A DNA stretch of 64,000 nucleotides from Streptomyces rimosus (GCF_008704655.1 NZ_CP023688.1:6253501-6317500), one strand, 5' to 3'. Shown: positions 1 to 9,837, counted from the stretch's first letter. The notes: a model not told the origin generated them from the letters alone. Translations and numbers: made by a program.

Positions 1-93
1 AAGAAGACCACGACGAAGAAGGCGGCGGCCAAGAAGACCGCTGCCGCCGAGCAGGCCCCGGCCGCGTCGGTGTCGGCTTCGACGGAGGACTGA
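1..93 (+). CDS. rne: C-terminal tail of ribonuclease E/G (partial)
   Basis: The first 30 codons form an open frame that enters from the left edge and ends at TGA 91-93. They encode a Lys/Ala/Thr-rich basic tail ending SVSASTED. Streptomycete RNase E/G proteins carry such basic low-complexity ends, and rne directly precedes rplU-rpmA-obg in this genus. The assignment therefore rests on context and composition; no catalytic domain is in the window. RNase E/G makes endonucleolytic cuts in mRNA and rRNA precursors. Confidence 0.55.
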   Translation, partial: KKTTTKKAAAKKTAAAEQAPAASVSASTED

Positions 94-103
94 TCAGGAC
101 CGT

Positions 104-129
104 GCCCCGGGCCGTACGCGGCCCGGGGC
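104..129 (+). terminator. Hairpin terminator after the rne tail
   Basis: An 11-bp perfect GC stem (104-114 with 119-129) with a 4-nt loop lies 11 nt after the stop codon. Only a short TTT follows, as is usual for actinomycete terminators. Confidence 0.6.
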
Positions 130-133
130 CGGT

Positions 134-162
134 TTGACCCCCCGGTCCAGGTTCCGTAACCT
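134..162 (+). promoter_or_regulatory. Candidate vegetative promoter for rplU-rpmA
   Basis: TTGACC (134-139) and TAACCT (157-162) are separated by exactly 17 nt, which fits the principal sigma factor (HrdB) consensus. A second TTGACC at 162-167 has no well-spaced -10. Inferred from sequence alone. Confidence 0.4.
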
Positions 163-318
163 TGACCGTCGGCGTCTGTAGTACGCCAAACCTCTGAGCA
201 CACACCTCCCGGCTCGCCGGGGGAGGCCGCTCGTCCGATCCGGATTCCACGGGATCGTCACGAACCCGTGTGAGCGGCTGGCATCAGTGGGCCCGTATCG
301 AGTGAGAGAGAGTTCCGC

Positions 319-639
319 GTGTACGCCATCGTGCGCACCGGCGCCCGTCAGCAGAAGGTTGCTGTTGGCGACGTCATCGAAGTTGACCGCATGTCCGACA
401 GCAAGGCGGGCGACACCGTCGAGCTCTCGACGCTGCTCGTCGTGGACGGCGAGTCGGTCACCAGCGACCCGTGGGTGCTGGCTGGCGTGAAGGTCCAGGC
501 CGAGGTCGTGGACCACCACAAGGGCGACAAGATCCGCATCCAGAAGTACAAGAACAAGACCGGTTACAAGAAGCGGATCGGCCACCGCCAGCTGCACACC
601 GCGCTGAAGATCACCGGCATCGACGCTCCGGCGAAGTAA
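319..639 (+). CDS. rplU: 50S ribosomal protein L21
   Basis: This 106-residue protein is L21 (bL21), which binds 23S rRNA in the large subunit. The start [17 protein letters not shown] and the C-terminal [11 protein letters not shown] segment are typical of the family, and the length is normal. The start is GTG, preceded by a GAGAGAG purine run at 304-310. It is followed after 14 nt by rpmA, and the rplU-rpmA-obg order is conserved across bacteria. No anomaly is visible. Confidence 0.98.
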   Translation: MYAIVRTGARQQKVAVGDVIEVDRMSDSKAGDTVELSTLLVVDGESVTSDPWVLAGVKVQAEVVDHHKGDKIRIQKYKNKTGYKKRIGHRQLHTALKITGIDAPAK

Positions 640-653
640 GGGACTGAGGAGAC

Positions 654-911
654 ATGGCACACAAGAAGGGCGCATCGTCCACTCGGAACGGTCGCGATTC
701 CAATGCTCAGCGGCTCGGCGTGAAGCGCTTCGGCGGTCAGGCCGTCCTCGCCGGTGAGATCCTGGTCCGCCAGCGCGGCACCCACTTCCACCCGGGCACC
801 GGCGTCGGCCGCGGCGGCGACGACACCCTGTTCGCCCTGGCCTCCGGTGCGGTGCAGTTCGGCACCCACCGTGGCCGCAAGGTCGTGAACATCGTCCCGA
901 TCGCCGAGTGA
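654..911 (+). CDS. rpmA: 50S ribosomal protein L27
   Basis: This 85-residue L27 (bL27) has an N-terminus that begins [16 protein letters not shown]. That flexible, basic tail reaches the peptidyl-transferase centre. The [23 protein letters not shown] core is diagnostic in two halves. A GAGGAG ribosome-binding site lies 5 nt or so upstream of the ATG. It is probably co-transcribed with rplU, and the strong hairpin at 957-1003 likely ends the pair's mRNA before obg. There is no N-terminal extension of the cleaved Firmicute type. Confidence 0.98.
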   Translation: MAHKKGASSTRNGRDSNAQRLGVKRFGGQAVLAGEILVRQRGTHFHPGTGVGRGGDDTLFALASGAVQFGTHRGRKVVNIVPIAE

Positions 912-956
912 CCCACCACTTCGGCATCGGGCGATAGCTCAGCAGCACCACTCCGA

Positions 957-1003
957 GGGCGGACCGCCTTACCCCGCAGCAGTGCGGGAAGGCCGGTCCG
1001 CCC
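957..1003 (+). terminator. Long hairpin between rpmA and obg
   Basis: GGGCGGACCG (957-966) pairs with CGGTCCGCCC (994-1003). The stem continues inward through CCTT/AAGG and CCCGC/GCGGG around a short loop. It is a strong terminator-like structure, with TTGGCG following rather than a U-run, and it may only attenuate read-through into obg. Confidence 0.6.
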
Positions 1004-1051
1004 TTGGCGTGTTAGTACAGAGACATTCCGTCGTACCTGGAGGCACGCACC

Positions 1052-2488
1052 ATGACCACCTTCGTGGACCGCGTCGAGCTGCACGTCGCCGCGGGTAACG
1101 GAGGCCACGGCGTGGCCTCCGTGATGCGCGAGAAGTTCAAGCCGCTCGGCGGCCCCGACGGCGGCAACGGCGGCCGCGGCGGCGACGTGATCCTGGTCGT
1201 CGACCAGGACGTCACCACGCTCCTCGACTACCACCACCACCCGCACCGCAAGGCCACCAACGGCCAGCCGGGCGCCGGCGACCACCGCGCCGGCAAGAAC
1301 GGCCAGGACCTGGTCCTGCCGGTCCCGGACGGCACCGTCGTCCTCGACCGCAAGGGCAATGTGCTCGCCGACATGGTCGGCCAGGGCACCACCTTCATCG
1401 CGGCCCAGGGCGGGCGCGGCGGCCTCGGCAACGCGGCCCTGGCCTCCGCCCGGCGCAAGGCCCCCGGCTTCGCGCTGCTCGGCGAGCCCGGCGACGCCCG
1501 CGACATCGTGCTGGAGCTCAAGACCGTCGCGGACGTCGCGCTGGTCGGCTACCCGAGCGCCGGCAAGTCCTCGCTGATCTCAGTGCTCTCGGCCGCCAAG
1601 CCGAAGATCGCCGACTACCCGTTCACCACCCTGGTGCCCAACCTCGGCGTGGTCACGGCCGGCTCCACCGTCTACACCATCGCGGACGTGCCCGGCCTGA
1701 TCCCCGGCGCCAGCCAGGGCAAGGGCCTGGGCCTGGAGTTCCTGCGGCACGTCGAGCGCTGCGAGGTGCTGGTGCACGTGCTGGACACCGCCACCCTGGA
1801 GTCCGACCGCGACCCGGTCTCCGACCTGGACGTCATCGAGGCGGAGCTGGCGCAGTACGGCGGCCTGGACAACCGGCCGCGGGTGGTCGTCCTCAACAAG
1901 ATCGACATCCCGGACGGGCAGGACCTCGCCGACATAATCCGCCCCGACCTGGAGGAGCGCGGCTACCGCGTCTTCGAGGTCTCGGCCGTCGCGCGCACCG
2001 GCCTCAAGGAGCTGTCGTACGCGCTCGCCGACATCGTCGCCAAGGCGCGCGCCGCCAAGCCCGTACAGGAAGCCACCCGTATCGTCATCCGCCCGAAGGC
2101 CGTGGACGACACGGGCTTCACGGTCACGCCGGAGGGCGAGGGCTTCTTCCGCGTACGGGGCGAGAAGCCCGAGCGCTGGGTCCGCCAGACCGACTTCAAC
2201 AACGACGAGGCCGTCGGCTACCTCGCCGACCGCCTCAACCGCCTCGGCGTCGAGGACGAGCTGCGCAAGGTCGGCGCGCACGCCGGCGACGGCATTGCGA
2301 TCGGCCCCGAGGACAACGCGGTCGTCTTCGACTGGGAGCCGATGATGGCGGCGGGCGCCGAGATGCTCGGCCGCCGCGGCGAGGACCACCGTATGGAGGC
2401 GCCCCGCCCGGCCGTGCAGCGCCGTCGCGACCGCGAGGCGGCGCGGGACGAGTCCGAGCAGGAGTACGAGGGCTTCCAGCCCTTCTGA
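1052..2488 (+). CDS. obgE: Obg/CgtA family GTPase
   Basis: This essential ribosome-assembly GTPase binds the 50S particle and, in Streptomyces, influences the onset of aerial growth. The 478 residues contain the glycine-rich Obg fold (about 1-158), the G domain with G1 GYPSAGKSS at 166-174, DVPG at 212-215 and NKID at 282-285, and a C-terminal OCT domain (about 340-425). A charged streptomycete-type tail follows. The ATG is set by a GGAGG at about 1040. It sits downstream of rplU-rpmA as in most bacteria and has its own terminator at 2508-2541. Confidence 0.97.
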   Translation: MTTFVDRVELHVAAGNGGHGVASVMREKFKPLGGPDGGNGGRGGDVILVVDQDVTTLLDYHHHPHRKATNGQPGAGDHRAGKNGQDLVLPVPDGTVVLDRKGNVLADMVGQGTTFIAAQGGRGGLGNAALASARRKAPGFALLGEPGDARDIVLELKTVADVALVGYPSAGKSSLISVLSAAKPKIADYPFTTLVPNLGVVTAGSTVYTIADVPGLIPGASQGKGLGLEFLRHVERCEVLVHVLDTATLESDRDPVSDLDVIEAELAQYGGLDNRPRVVVLNKIDIPDGQDLADIIRPDLEERGYRVFEVSAVARTGLKELSYALADIVAKARAAKPVQEATRIVIRPKAVDDTGFTVTPEGEGFFRVRGEKPERWVRQTDFNNDEAVGYLADRLNRLGVEDELRKVGAHAGDGIAIGPEDNAVVFDWEPMMAAGAEMLGRRGEDHRMEAPRPAVQRRRDREAARDESEQEYEGFQPF

Positions 2489-2507
2489 CGGACACGGGCG
2501 CGCGAAC

Positions 2508-2541
2508 GGGAAGGCCCCGGCCGGACTCCTGGGGCCTTCCC
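2508..2541 (+). terminator. Terminator of obg
   Basis: The perfect 11-bp stem GGGAAGGCCCC/GGGGCCTTCCC has a 12-nt loop and starts 20 nt after the obg stop. Confidence 0.65.
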
Positions 2542-2622
2542 CGCGGTGGTACGAAGGCGTCCGTACGGAAACCTCCCGTACGCGACGGGGGACAGGCGAG
2601 CACGAAGCAGGCAGGGGTAGCA

Positions 2623-3741
2623 GTGGCAGGCGCAAGGCAGGACGTGACGGACGCCCGCAGGATCGTGGTCAAGGTCGGCTCGTCCTCGCTGACCACGGCG
2701 AGCGGCGGCCTGGACGCCGACCGGGTGGACGCGCTGGTGGACGTGCTGGCCAAGCACCAGGACAAGGAGATCGTGCTGGTCTCCTCCGGGGCCATCGCGG
2801 CGGGCCTCGCGCCCCTCGGCCTGGACCGGCGGCCCCGCGACCTGGCCCGGCAGCAGGCCGCCGCCAGCGTCGGCCAGGGCCTGCTGGTCGCCCGCTACAC
2901 CGCCTCCTTCGCGCGTTACGGGCGCCGCGTCGGCCAGGTCCTGCTCACCTCCGACGACACCAGCCGCCGCGCCCACTACCGCAACGCCTTCCGCACCCTG
3001 GACCAGCTGCTGGCGATGGGCGCCGTACCGATCGTCAACGAGAACGACACCGTCGCCACCGACGAGATCCGCTTCGGCGACAACGACCGGCTGGCCGCGC
3101 TGGTCGCCCACCTCGTACGCGCCGACCTGCTCGTCCTGCTCTCGGACGTGGACGGGCTCTACGACGGCGACCCGGCCACCCCCGGCACCTCCCGGATAGC
3201 CGAGGTACGCGGCCCGGCCGACCTGGAGGGCATCTCGATCGGCAGCGCGGGCCGGGCCGGCGTCGGCACCGGCGGTATGGTGACCAAGGTTGAGGCGGCC
3301 CGGATCGCCGCCGCGGCCGGCATCCCGGTCGTGCTGACCTCCGCCGTACACGCCGCCGAGGCCCTGGCCGGCGGCCCGACCGGCACCCACTTCCTGCGCA
3401 CCGGCCGCCGCTCCGCCGGCCGGCTGCTGTGGCTGGCGCACGCCTCCACCCCGCGCGGCGCGCTGGTGCTGGACGACGGGGCCGTGACGGCCGTCGTCGA
3501 ACGGCACTCCTCGCTGCTGCCGGCCGGCATCGCCTCGGTGGAGGGGGAGTTCAGCGCCGGCGACCCGGTCGAACTGCGCGACACCACCGGCCGCGCCGTC
3601 GCCCGCGGCCTGGTCAGCTTCGACGCCCGGGAGATCCCCCGGCTGATCGGCCGCTCCACCCACGACCTCGCCCGCGAACTCGGGCCCGCCTACGAACGCG
3701 AGGTCGTGCACCGCGACGATCTGGTCGTACTGGACCACTGA
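2623..3741 (+). CDS. proB: Glutamate 5-kinase
   Basis: ProB phosphorylates L-glutamate to gamma-glutamyl phosphate, the first and feedback-inhibited step of proline synthesis. The 372 residues cover an amino-acid-kinase domain ([14 protein letters not shown] near residue 13, [38 protein letters not shown]) and a C-terminal PUA domain (about 275-372). This is the long form with normal length. The start is GTG at 2623; GTG 2641 is a possible alternative. The partner proA lies 1 kb downstream, separated by an unrelated small gene, so the two are probably not strictly co-transcribed. Confidence 0.96.
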   Translation: MAGARQDVTDARRIVVKVGSSSLTTASGGLDADRVDALVDVLAKHQDKEIVLVSSGAIAAGLAPLGLDRRPRDLARQQAAASVGQGLLVARYTASFARYGRRVGQVLLTSDDTSRRAHYRNAFRTLDQLLAMGAVPIVNENDTVATDEIRFGDNDRLAALVAHLVRADLLVLLSDVDGLYDGDPATPGTSRIAEVRGPADLEGISIGSAGRAGVGTGGMVTKVEAARIAAAAGIPVVLTSAVHAAEALAGGPTGTHFLRTGRRSAGRLLWLAHASTPRGALVLDDGAVTAVVERHSSLLPAGIASVEGEFSAGDPVELRDTTGRAVARGLVSFDAREIPRLIGRSTHDLARELGPAYEREVVHRDDLVVLDH

Positions 3742-4089
3742 CGCCCGTCACGGGGGAGCGCGGACACCGGCCGGGAACGGCCCAAAGACCAGCCTTTCCA
3801 CGGAGACCTTCTCGAAAATGCCCCCGCGACGGGCCGCGGGCTGGTCAACTTTGTTGCGGGGACGCGTCAGGGGAGCACCGTCCCGCGCGCGAGCGCGCGC
3901 TACGTCACAGCAGTGCCGGACCACTGCCGGGGAACCGCCCGCGGCCGGGGCCCGGAGCAGCGCGACCCGCGGTGCCCGGGGCGTCCCGGCGCGGTGGCGC
4001 GACCCGCGGCGGCCGGCACCGGCGAAGAGGACCGCATGGATCGGCTCCGCCCGGACGAGCGGAGCGCTACGCACAACAGGAGGCCGCCG
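3742..4089. other. Non-coding interval between proB and the next gene
   Basis: No convincing gene is present here; the open frames lack codon-position bias and homologous features. An imperfect hairpin (3856-3864 with 3879-3886) may end proB transcription. A GC-alternating palindrome (GCGCGC-GA-GCGCGC) follows at about 3887-3900. Confidence 0.4.
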
Positions 4090-4581
4090 GTGAGACGAGG
4101 GCGCCCAGGGGCGCTGCCCCGAGGGACGGCGGAACGGGCACTGACCAGCGTCCAGGCCGCCGGTCCGGCCGGCACGGACGACGACCGTGCCGGGCCGGGC
4201 CCGGCGGCGCACGGCGGGCCGGCGCGCGAGCGGCGCGAGGCGTCCCGGCTGTGGCACGTCACCCTCAGCGTCTCGGGGGCCGAGGCCCCCGTACAGGAGG
4301 TCCGGCGGGCACTCGAACAGCTCGCGCACGACCATCCCTTCCTGCTGACCAGCCGCTACGCCGGCGACCACGCCGAGATCCGCTACTGGGAAGAGGCCCG
4401 CGACCTGCACGACGCGGCGGCGGTCGCGCTGCGGCTGTGGGGCGAGCACCGCTCCTCGGCCGGACTGCCGCCGTGGGAGATCGTGGGCCTGGAGGTCATC
4501 GACCGGGAGACGTACCACCAGCGGGTCGCGGAGGGGTACGGACCGCCGCCTGCGGCTCGGATGGGGGTGCATCCGTACTGA
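4090..4581 (+). CDS. Conserved small streptomycete protein between proB and proA
   Basis: The 163-residue product has no recognised function. The GTG start at 4090 is preferred over longer in-frame options because AGGAGG at 4078-4083 lies 6 nt upstream. The first 50 residues are Gly/Ala/Arg-rich and disordered. From about residue 55 a compact, well-conserved-looking domain begins ([20 protein letters not shown], then [52 protein letters not shown]). There are no transmembrane segments or Cys/His clusters. The position between proB and proA is the only functional hint. An alternative ATG at 4036 lacks a ribosome-binding site. Confidence 0.75.
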   Translation: MRRGRPGALPRGTAERALTSVQAAGPAGTDDDRAGPGPAAHGGPARERREASRLWHVTLSVSGAEAPVQEVRRALEQLAHDHPFLLTSRYAGDHAEIRYWEEARDLHDAAAVALRLWGEHRSSAGLPPWEIVGLEVIDRETYHQRVAEGYGPPPAARMGVHPY

Positions 4582-4778
4582 CGGGGGCGGCGGGCGGTGT
4601 GGGGCTGCTGGAGGGGCTGTGGTGTTCGCGGCGGTCCGTGCGGGTCTGGCGGATGGGCCGTGTGCCCCGGCGGTCCGTGTGGGCCTGCCGGACGGACCGC
4701 GGCGCCCCGGCGGCCCGCGGCGTCTTGCCAGCTGGAACGCGGCGGGCCACGGTCCGCCGCCCGGCTAGGCTTTCCGCC

Positions 4779-6047
4779 ATGACCAGCGAATCAGCGCACT
4801 CCTCACCCGTCATCGAGACCGCACGGCGCGCCAAGGAAGCGGCGGCCGTCCTGGCGCCGCAGCCGCGCACCGCGCGCGACGGCGCGCTGCTCGCCATCGC
4901 CGACGCCCTGGTGGCCCGTACGGAGGAGATCGTCGCCGCCAACGCCGGTGACGTCGCCAAGGCACGGGCCGCGGGCACCGGCGAGTCCCTCGTGGACCGG
5001 CTCACCCTGACCCCGGAGCGGGTCACCGCGATGGCCGCCGACGTCCGGGACGTGGTGGCGCTGCCCGACCCGGTGGGTGAGGTGGTGCGCGGCTCCACGC
5101 TGCCCAACGGCCTGGACCTGCGGCAGGTCCGCGTCCCGCTGGGCGTCGTCGGGATCATCTACGAGGCCCGCCCGAACGTGACCGTGGACGCCGCCGCGCT
5201 GTGCCTGAAGGCGGGCAACGCGGTGCTGCTGCGCGGTTCGTCCTCCGCGTACGCCACGAACAGCGTCCTCGTCGAGGTGCTGCGGGACGCCGTCGCGAGC
5301 GTCGGGCTGCCCGCCGACGTCGTCCAGCTGGTGCCGGGGGAGAGCCGGGAGTCGGTGCGCGAGCTGATGCGGGCGCGCGGCCTGGTCGACGTACTGATCC
5401 CGCGCGGCGGCGCCTCGCTGATCCGTACGGTCGTGGAGGAGTCCACCGTCCCGGTGATCGAGACCGGCACCGGAAACTGCCATGTCTACGTGGACGAGCA
5501 CGCCGACATCGACATGGCCCTGGACATCCTGATCAACTCCAAGGCGCAGCGGCCGAGCGTGTGCAATGCCGCCGAAACGGTTCTGGTGCACGCCGGTATC
5601 GCCGAGACGTTCCTGCCGCGGGCCCTGGAGGCGCTGACCCAGGCCGGGGTGGTCGTGCACGGCGACACCGCCTGGCAGCAGGCCGGGCCCGGCCTGGTCG
5701 CGCCCGCCACGGACGAGGACTGGGCGGCCGAGTACCTCTCGTACGACATCGCCGCGGCCGTCGTGCAGGACCTGGACGCCGCGGTGGCGCACATCCGCCG
5801 CTGGTCCTCCGGGCACACCGAGGCGATCGTGACCACCTCGCAGGCGGCGGCCCGCCGCTTCACCCAACTCGTGGACGCAACGACCGTCGCGGTGAACGCC
5901 TCCACCCGTTTCACCGACGGCAGCCAGTTCGGCTTCGGCGCCGAGATCGGCATCTCGACGCAGAAGCTGCACGCCCGCGGGCCGATGGGTCTGCCGGAGC
6001 TGACTTCGACGAAGTACGTGGTCACAGGGGACGGCCACACGCGCTGA
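4779..6047 (+). CDS. proA: Gamma-glutamyl phosphate reductase
   Basis: ProA reduces gamma-glutamyl phosphate with NADPH to glutamate-5-semialdehyde, the second proline step. The 422-residue length is typical. The aldehyde-dehydrogenase-like fold shows [16 protein letters not shown], the [14 protein letters not shown] segment and catalytic Cys262 in [11 protein letters not shown]. The frame is open far upstream, but the ATG at 4779 matches the family N-terminus. A TAGGCT box at 4766-4771 ends 7 nt before it with no ribosome-binding site, which suggests a leaderless mRNA starting at or next to the ATG. That would give proA its own promoter, separate from proB. Confidence 0.96.
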   Translation: MTSESAHSSPVIETARRAKEAAAVLAPQPRTARDGALLAIADALVARTEEIVAANAGDVAKARAAGTGESLVDRLTLTPERVTAMAADVRDVVALPDPVGEVVRGSTLPNGLDLRQVRVPLGVVGIIYEARPNVTVDAAALCLKAGNAVLLRGSSSAYATNSVLVEVLRDAVASVGLPADVVQLVPGESRESVRELMRARGLVDVLIPRGGASLIRTVVEESTVPVIETGTGNCHVYVDEHADIDMALDILINSKAQRPSVCNAAETVLVHAGIAETFLPRALEALTQAGVVVHGDTAWQQAGPGLVAPATDEDWAAEYLSYDIAAAVVQDLDAAVAHIRRWSSGHTEAIVTTSQAAARRFTQLVDATTVAVNASTRFTDGSQFGFGAEIGISTQKLHARGPMGLPELTSTKYVVTGDGHTR

Positions 6048-6164
6048 CCCAACGGGCGGGGAGCGCGCCGCACCCCGGCGGTACGGGCGGGCGGCACACC
6101 GGGCCGCGGCCGAATTCCCGTATCTCCCCGCCCACGGGCGGCCGCCCGGGGCTAGTCTGGACGG

Positions 6165-6788
6165 GTGCCGGACGACGTGGGGGGCAAGCCGTTCCCGGAC
6201 GGCGAGGAGCCCGACGAGCACAGCCATCCGAGCCACGGGGCAGCGGACGAGGAGTTCGCCTCCGTGGTCCTCGACGAGGACTTCGTGCGGTCCGCGCGCT
6301 TCCACGAACCCACCGCGGTGGAGCGGATGCTGGCCGCCGCCCGGGCCCGCGCCGAGGCCGACGCGGCCCGTTCCCGCCCGGGGTTCGCCGCCGACCCGGA
6401 CGCCGCGGGCCCGGACGGCCGGCCGCGCGGCCTCGGCCGCCGCCGCGGCTCCGCCGACGCCCATGCGACCACCGACCCGGACGCGTACGGCCCCTATGGC
6501 CCGTACGGCCCGTACGGCGGCGCCCTGCGCCCGTACCGCTCCAGCGTCCGCTGGCACCGCCCGGTGGCCTGGGTGCTCGCCGTGATCATGGGAATCGGGC
6601 TGGTCGCGCTGGCCTTCTCCGCGGTCTACCGGGGCGCCTCCGGGGGGCGCACCCAGAATCCGGCACCACCGCCCGCGACCAGCGGCGTGGACGGCCCGCC
6701 GACCGCCCGCCCCAGCGTCCTGCCCTCGGCGTCCGCCTCGGCCGCCTCGGAGGCGCCGCCCGTACCGGCCACGCCGCGCGCCCGCTGA
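6165..6788 (+). CDS. Single-pass membrane protein with DExFVRxAR motif (first of pair)
   Basis: A 207-residue protein of unknown function. Its N-terminal cytoplasmic part carries LDEDFVRSARFHEPTAVERM, followed by an Ala/Arg-rich helix and a repeated YGPYGP stretch. One transmembrane helix (about 131-153, VAWVLAVIMGIGLVALAFSAVY) and a short Pro/Ser/Ala-rich outer tail follow. The same DExFVRxARxxE...ERM motif recurs in the next gene, so the pair probably share a partner. The GTG at 6165 has TAGTCT (6153-6158) 6 nt upstream and no Shine-Dalgarno, consistent with a leaderless transcript. Confidence 0.8.
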   Translation: MPDDVGGKPFPDGEEPDEHSHPSHGAADEEFASVVLDEDFVRSARFHEPTAVERMLAAARARAEADAARSRPGFAADPDAAGPDGRPRGLGRRRGSADAHATTDPDAYGPYGPYGPYGGALRPYRSSVRWHRPVAWVLAVIMGIGLVALAFSAVYRGASGGRTQNPAPPPATSGVDGPPTARPSVLPSASASAASEAPPVPATPRAR

Positions 6789-6923
6789 CCGCGCCCGGCG
6801 CGCCGGGCGGTAGCGACCGCGCCCCGGCGCGCCGCAAGTGGGTGGCGCGACTCCGTAAGGGCCCGCCGAACTTGTCCCGTACCAGGGCGTTTACCGACGG
6901 CCCCGCAGACCTACTCTTGGGGT

Positions 6924-8024
6924 ATGGCCGGTGCTGGTGACCCTCCCGAAGGGACCCCCGAGGGCGCCGCGGGAGGCGGAGAGGACGAATACCGATCCGT
7001 CGTCTTCGACGAATCGTTTGTACGGGCTGCACGCCTTCAGGAGTATTCCGCGAGGGAACGCATGGGGGACCACGCACGGGCCGTACGCACCCGGCACGCC
7101 TGGGCCCGGCTCGGCGGCGCCCGGCAGGCCGTCATCCTCGCCCTGCTGATCGTCCTCGCCTTCGGCACCGCGATCTACATGGGCATCCGGCATCCGTACC
7201 GGCCGCCCGAGCCGCTGGCGGCCGAGCCGCTGCGGTCCACGGTCGTGCCGCTGGCGCCGGCCGGCGCCGTACCGGGCGGCACGGCGGCGGACCTCTTCGC
7301 GCGGAGCCCGGCCGCGCAGTACCGCGTCGGCGCGGCGGGCGTGAACCTGCCCGCCGTCGGCCGCACCGAGCACTTCTCCGACGGCCAGGTCGTCTCCGCC
7401 CTGTCCATCGTCAAGGACTATCTCGTGCGCTCCTCGATCGACCCGGCCACCCTGACGGGCGGGTCCGTACGGCCGGTGGGGCTGCTGCTCAAGCCCAGCC
7501 AGCTCGACCAGTTCGACCGGAGCCTCGCGCACCCGGCCGACGACGGGCGGCACGCGGCCACCGGCTGGCTGACCCGCTTCGACCCGGGCCGGGTGGAGCT
7601 GGCCGATCCCAACGTACGGGTGAGCGGCACGCTTTCGGCCACCGAGGTCGGCGCGGACGCGCTGGAGGTCAGCGCCGACTTCACCTTCGCCTACGCGGTG
7701 CGCCCGGCCACCGCGAAGGGCGCGGCGGGCCAACGGTCGCCCGCCGCCTCGCTGTTCACCGTCCGCCGTGATCTGCGCTTCCGTATCGGGCGCGACGACC
7801 TGAACGACCACCGCCTGGAGGTGCTGCAGAGCAACCTCCAGGCGGGGCCGATGTCCTGCTCGGCCGGCGCGGCGAGCGAACTGCGCCCGCTGCTCGCCGG
7901 GCAGCGCGCCGCGGACACCGGGCCCGAGGGCACCGATCCGTACGCCCGCGGCCGGACGAACACGGGCCTGTGCGGGAAGCTGGCGGCCGGCGCCCAGCCG
8001 GGCCCGGCCTCCGCGGACCGTTAG
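6924..8024 (+). CDS. Membrane-anchored protein with DExFVRxAR motif (second of pair)
   Basis: A 366-residue protein. A short cytoplasmic N-terminus with VVFDESFVRAARLQEYSARERM precedes one transmembrane helix (about 71-92). A roughly 270-residue extracytoplasmic domain follows (HFSDGQVVSALSIVKDYL..., GWLTRFDPGRVELADPNVRVSG), ending in a Cys-containing tail. I do not recognise the outer domain; its alternating strands suggest a ligand- or wall-facing beta domain. TACTCT (6912-6917) lies 6 nt before the ATG, again leaderless in style. It is convergent with the M48 protease gene, 30 bp apart. Confidence 0.82.
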   Translation: MAGAGDPPEGTPEGAAGGGEDEYRSVVFDESFVRAARLQEYSARERMGDHARAVRTRHAWARLGGARQAVILALLIVLAFGTAIYMGIRHPYRPPEPLAAEPLRSTVVPLAPAGAVPGGTAADLFARSPAAQYRVGAAGVNLPAVGRTEHFSDGQVVSALSIVKDYLVRSSIDPATLTGGSVRPVGLLLKPSQLDQFDRSLAHPADDGRHAATGWLTRFDPGRVELADPNVRVSGTLSATEVGADALEVSADFTFAYAVRPATAKGAAGQRSPAASLFTVRRDLRFRIGRDDLNDHRLEVLQSNLQAGPMSCSAGAASELRPLLAGQRAADTGPEGTDPYARGRTNTGLCGKLAAGAQPGPASADR

Positions 8025-8054
8025 TGCCCGGCCGGGCTCTCGCCTTCCCTGCCG

Positions 8055-9182
8055 TCAGCGTCCGCTCGGACCCTCCGGGCCGCCGGCGTCCGGGCCGTCC
8101 GTACCGCCGGTGCCACCGGTGCCGTTGGCGCCGCCCGAGCCGCCGGGCCGGGAGCCGCCGCGGAAGACCGTGTCCCGCAGCTTGCCGCCCAGGTCGCCGG
8201 CGCCGCCGGCTATGTCGCGCACCAGACCCATCAGCGGGTCCTTGCTCGTCCGCACCGATTCGGCGTAGTGCGCGGCGGACTCGCGGAAGGAGTCGGAGAC
8301 CGAGGTGTCCTTGTCCTCCTCCTTGCGCGGGTAGTGGCCGTCCATGATGCGCTGGTAGTCGCGGCTGGCGGACCACTTCTTCAGCTCGGCGGCGCGCACG
8401 GTGGTGAAGGGGTGGCTGCGCGGCAGCATGTTCAGCACCTTCAGGACGGAGTCGCGCAGGTCGCCGCCGGCTTCGTACTCCTCGGCCTGCTGGAGGAACG
8501 CGTCCACGTTCATCTCGTGCAGGTGGTTGCCGCCGGCCAGCTTCATCAGACCGCGCATGGACGCCTGGAGGTCCTGCCCGACCAGCAGTCCCGCACGGTC
8601 CGCCGACAGCTCCGACTTGCGGAACCACTCGCGCAGCGCCGTCACGATCGCCATCACCGCGACGTTGCCCAGCGGAATCCAGGCGATCTTCAACGCGAGG
8701 TTGGTCAGGAACAGCAGGACGGTGCGGTAGACCGCGTGGCCGGACAGCGCGTGGCCGACCTCGTGGCCGATGACCGCGCGCATCTCCTCCTCGTCGAGCA
8801 GCTCGACCAGGCCGGTGGTCAGGACGATGATGGGCTCGTCCAGGCCGATGCACATGGCGTTCGGCGAGGGGTCCTGGTTCACGTACATCGGCGGGACCTT
8901 CTCCAGGTCCAGGATGTAACACGCGTCCCGCAGCATGTCGTTGAGATGCGCGAACTGCTGGTCGCTGACCCGCACCGAGTCCGACAGGAACATCAGCCGC
9001 AGGCTGCGCTCCGGCAACAGGCCGCTGAGCGTCTTGAAGACGGTGTCGAACCCGCTCAGCTTGCGCAGGGCCACGAGCGCGGAGCGGTCCGCCGGGTGCT
9101 CGTAGGCGCGGGACGAGATCCCGGGGAACCGCCTGCGGTCCCGGCTCGGTACGCGCTCGCTGCCGCCTGGGCTCTCCGTCAT
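8055..9182 (-). CDS. M48 family membrane metalloprotease
   Basis: A zinc peptidase of the HtpX/Ste24 type with the HEVGH motif (in RAVIGHEVGHALSGHAVY, near residue 140) and a downstream Glu in the SELSADRAG segment, which is the third zinc ligand. A hydrophobic pair around residues 150-190 anchors it in the membrane. The 375 residues end in a Gly-rich tail. The ATG at 9182 is preceded on the minus strand by a strong GGGGGAGG site. HtpX-like enzymes degrade damaged membrane proteins; the substrate here is unknown. Confidence 0.9.
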   Translation of the reverse strand: MTESPGGSERVPSRDRRRFPGISSRAYEHPADRSALVALRKLSGFDTVFKTLSGLLPERSLRLMFLSDSVRVSDQQFAHLNDMLRDACYILDLEKVPPMYVNQDPSPNAMCIGLDEPIIVLTTGLVELLDEEEMRAVIGHEVGHALSGHAVYRTVLLFLTNLALKIAWIPLGNVAVMAIVTALREWFRKSELSADRAGLLVGQDLQASMRGLMKLAGGNHLHEMNVDAFLQQAEEYEAGGDLRDSVLKVLNMLPRSHPFTTVRAAELKKWSASRDYQRIMDGHYPRKEEDKDTSVSDSFRESAAHYAESVRTSKDPLMGLVRDIAGGAGDLGGKLRDTVFRGGSRPGGSGGANGTGGTGGTDGPDAGGPEGPSGR

Positions 9183-9323
9183 TGGGGCCTCCCCCTGTTC
9201 GACTGCGTGTGATTCAGACTAGAGGACGCCACTGACAGCGGTTTGGATGCCCAGGCGTACGCTGGCGAGCGCACCAGGGGCGCGCAGATGCCCACATGCC
9301 CGTACAAAGGGAGCGCTTGACTC

Positions 9324-9503
9324 ATGCCGAACACGAGCGTGCTGCTCGCCGCCGCGGCGGAGACCTCGAAGAACGACGGGCCGGGCTGGGTCCTGCGCAC
9401 CGTCCTGATCGTCGGCATCCTCGGCGCGGTGTTCCTCGCGTGGGTCCTGCTGCGCAACTACGGGAAGGACGACAGGGACGGCGACGGCGACGACCGCCGC
9501 TGA
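9324..9503 (+). CDS. Small single-pass membrane protein (59 aa)
   Basis: This short frame encodes MPNTSVLLAAAAE..., then one clear transmembrane helix (residues 22-43, WVLRTVLIVGILGAVFLAWVL) and a strongly charged tail (KDDRDGDGDDRR). An AAAGGGAG ribosome-binding site lies at about 9306-9313. Divergently transcribed from the M48 protease, so it could be a partner or regulator of it; that is inference from position only. Confidence 0.7.
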   Translation: MPNTSVLLAAAAETSKNDGPGWVLRTVLIVGILGAVFLAWVLLRNYGKDDRDGDGDDRR

Positions 9504-9675
9504 CCGTCCCGTCCCGCCGTCCGCCCGTTCACCCGCCGGGGCGGGCACCGCACACCCGCGCGCACGGGCGTGCGAGCGCCCTCCCGGCGGAGTCGGCGTG
9601 AGCCGCGGGCGGGCTCACGCATACGATGTGGCGGAAGTCTCTGTCCGAACCCATCCTGGATTGGCCTAGCCGACG

Positions 9676-9837
9676 ATGAGCCTGCACACCACCGCACAGC
9701 ACCTGGTCACCCTCGCCGAAGGCGGTCAGGAGGGGGGCGGCCACGAGAGCCTCAGCCCGTTCGTCACGGGTGGCGGCGCCCTGATTGCCCTGCTTCTCCT
9801 GCTGTGGATCACCACCCGCTTCAACCGGGACCGCTGA
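9676..9837 (+). CDS. Small membrane protein upstream of nadD (53 aa)
   Basis: The product starts [18 protein letters not shown] and has a Gly-rich middle, then a transmembrane helix ([18 protein letters not shown]) and the basic end NRDR. It ends 44 nt before nadD. Function unknown. The ATG has no strong Shine-Dalgarno; TAGCCG at 9667-9672 is too close to be a good -10. Called from the clean hydrophobic segment and codon usage. Confidence 0.6.
   Translation: MSLHTTAQHLVTLAEGGQEGGGHESLSPFVTGGGALIALLLLLWITTRFNRDR

Noticed and set aside
162..184. TTGACC plus TAGTAC as the rplU promoter
   Set aside because: The spacer is only 11 nt, too short for a sigma-70-type promoter; the 134-162 pair fits better.
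929..945. tRNA-like 5' end (GGGCGATAGCTCAG) after rpmA
   Set aside because: The following bases do not form D, anticodon or T arms; they belong to the terminator hairpin at 957-1003.
3429..4778. Extension of the proA frame upstream to 3429
   Set aside because: It overlaps proB and the small gene at 4090-4581; the family start is ATG 4779.
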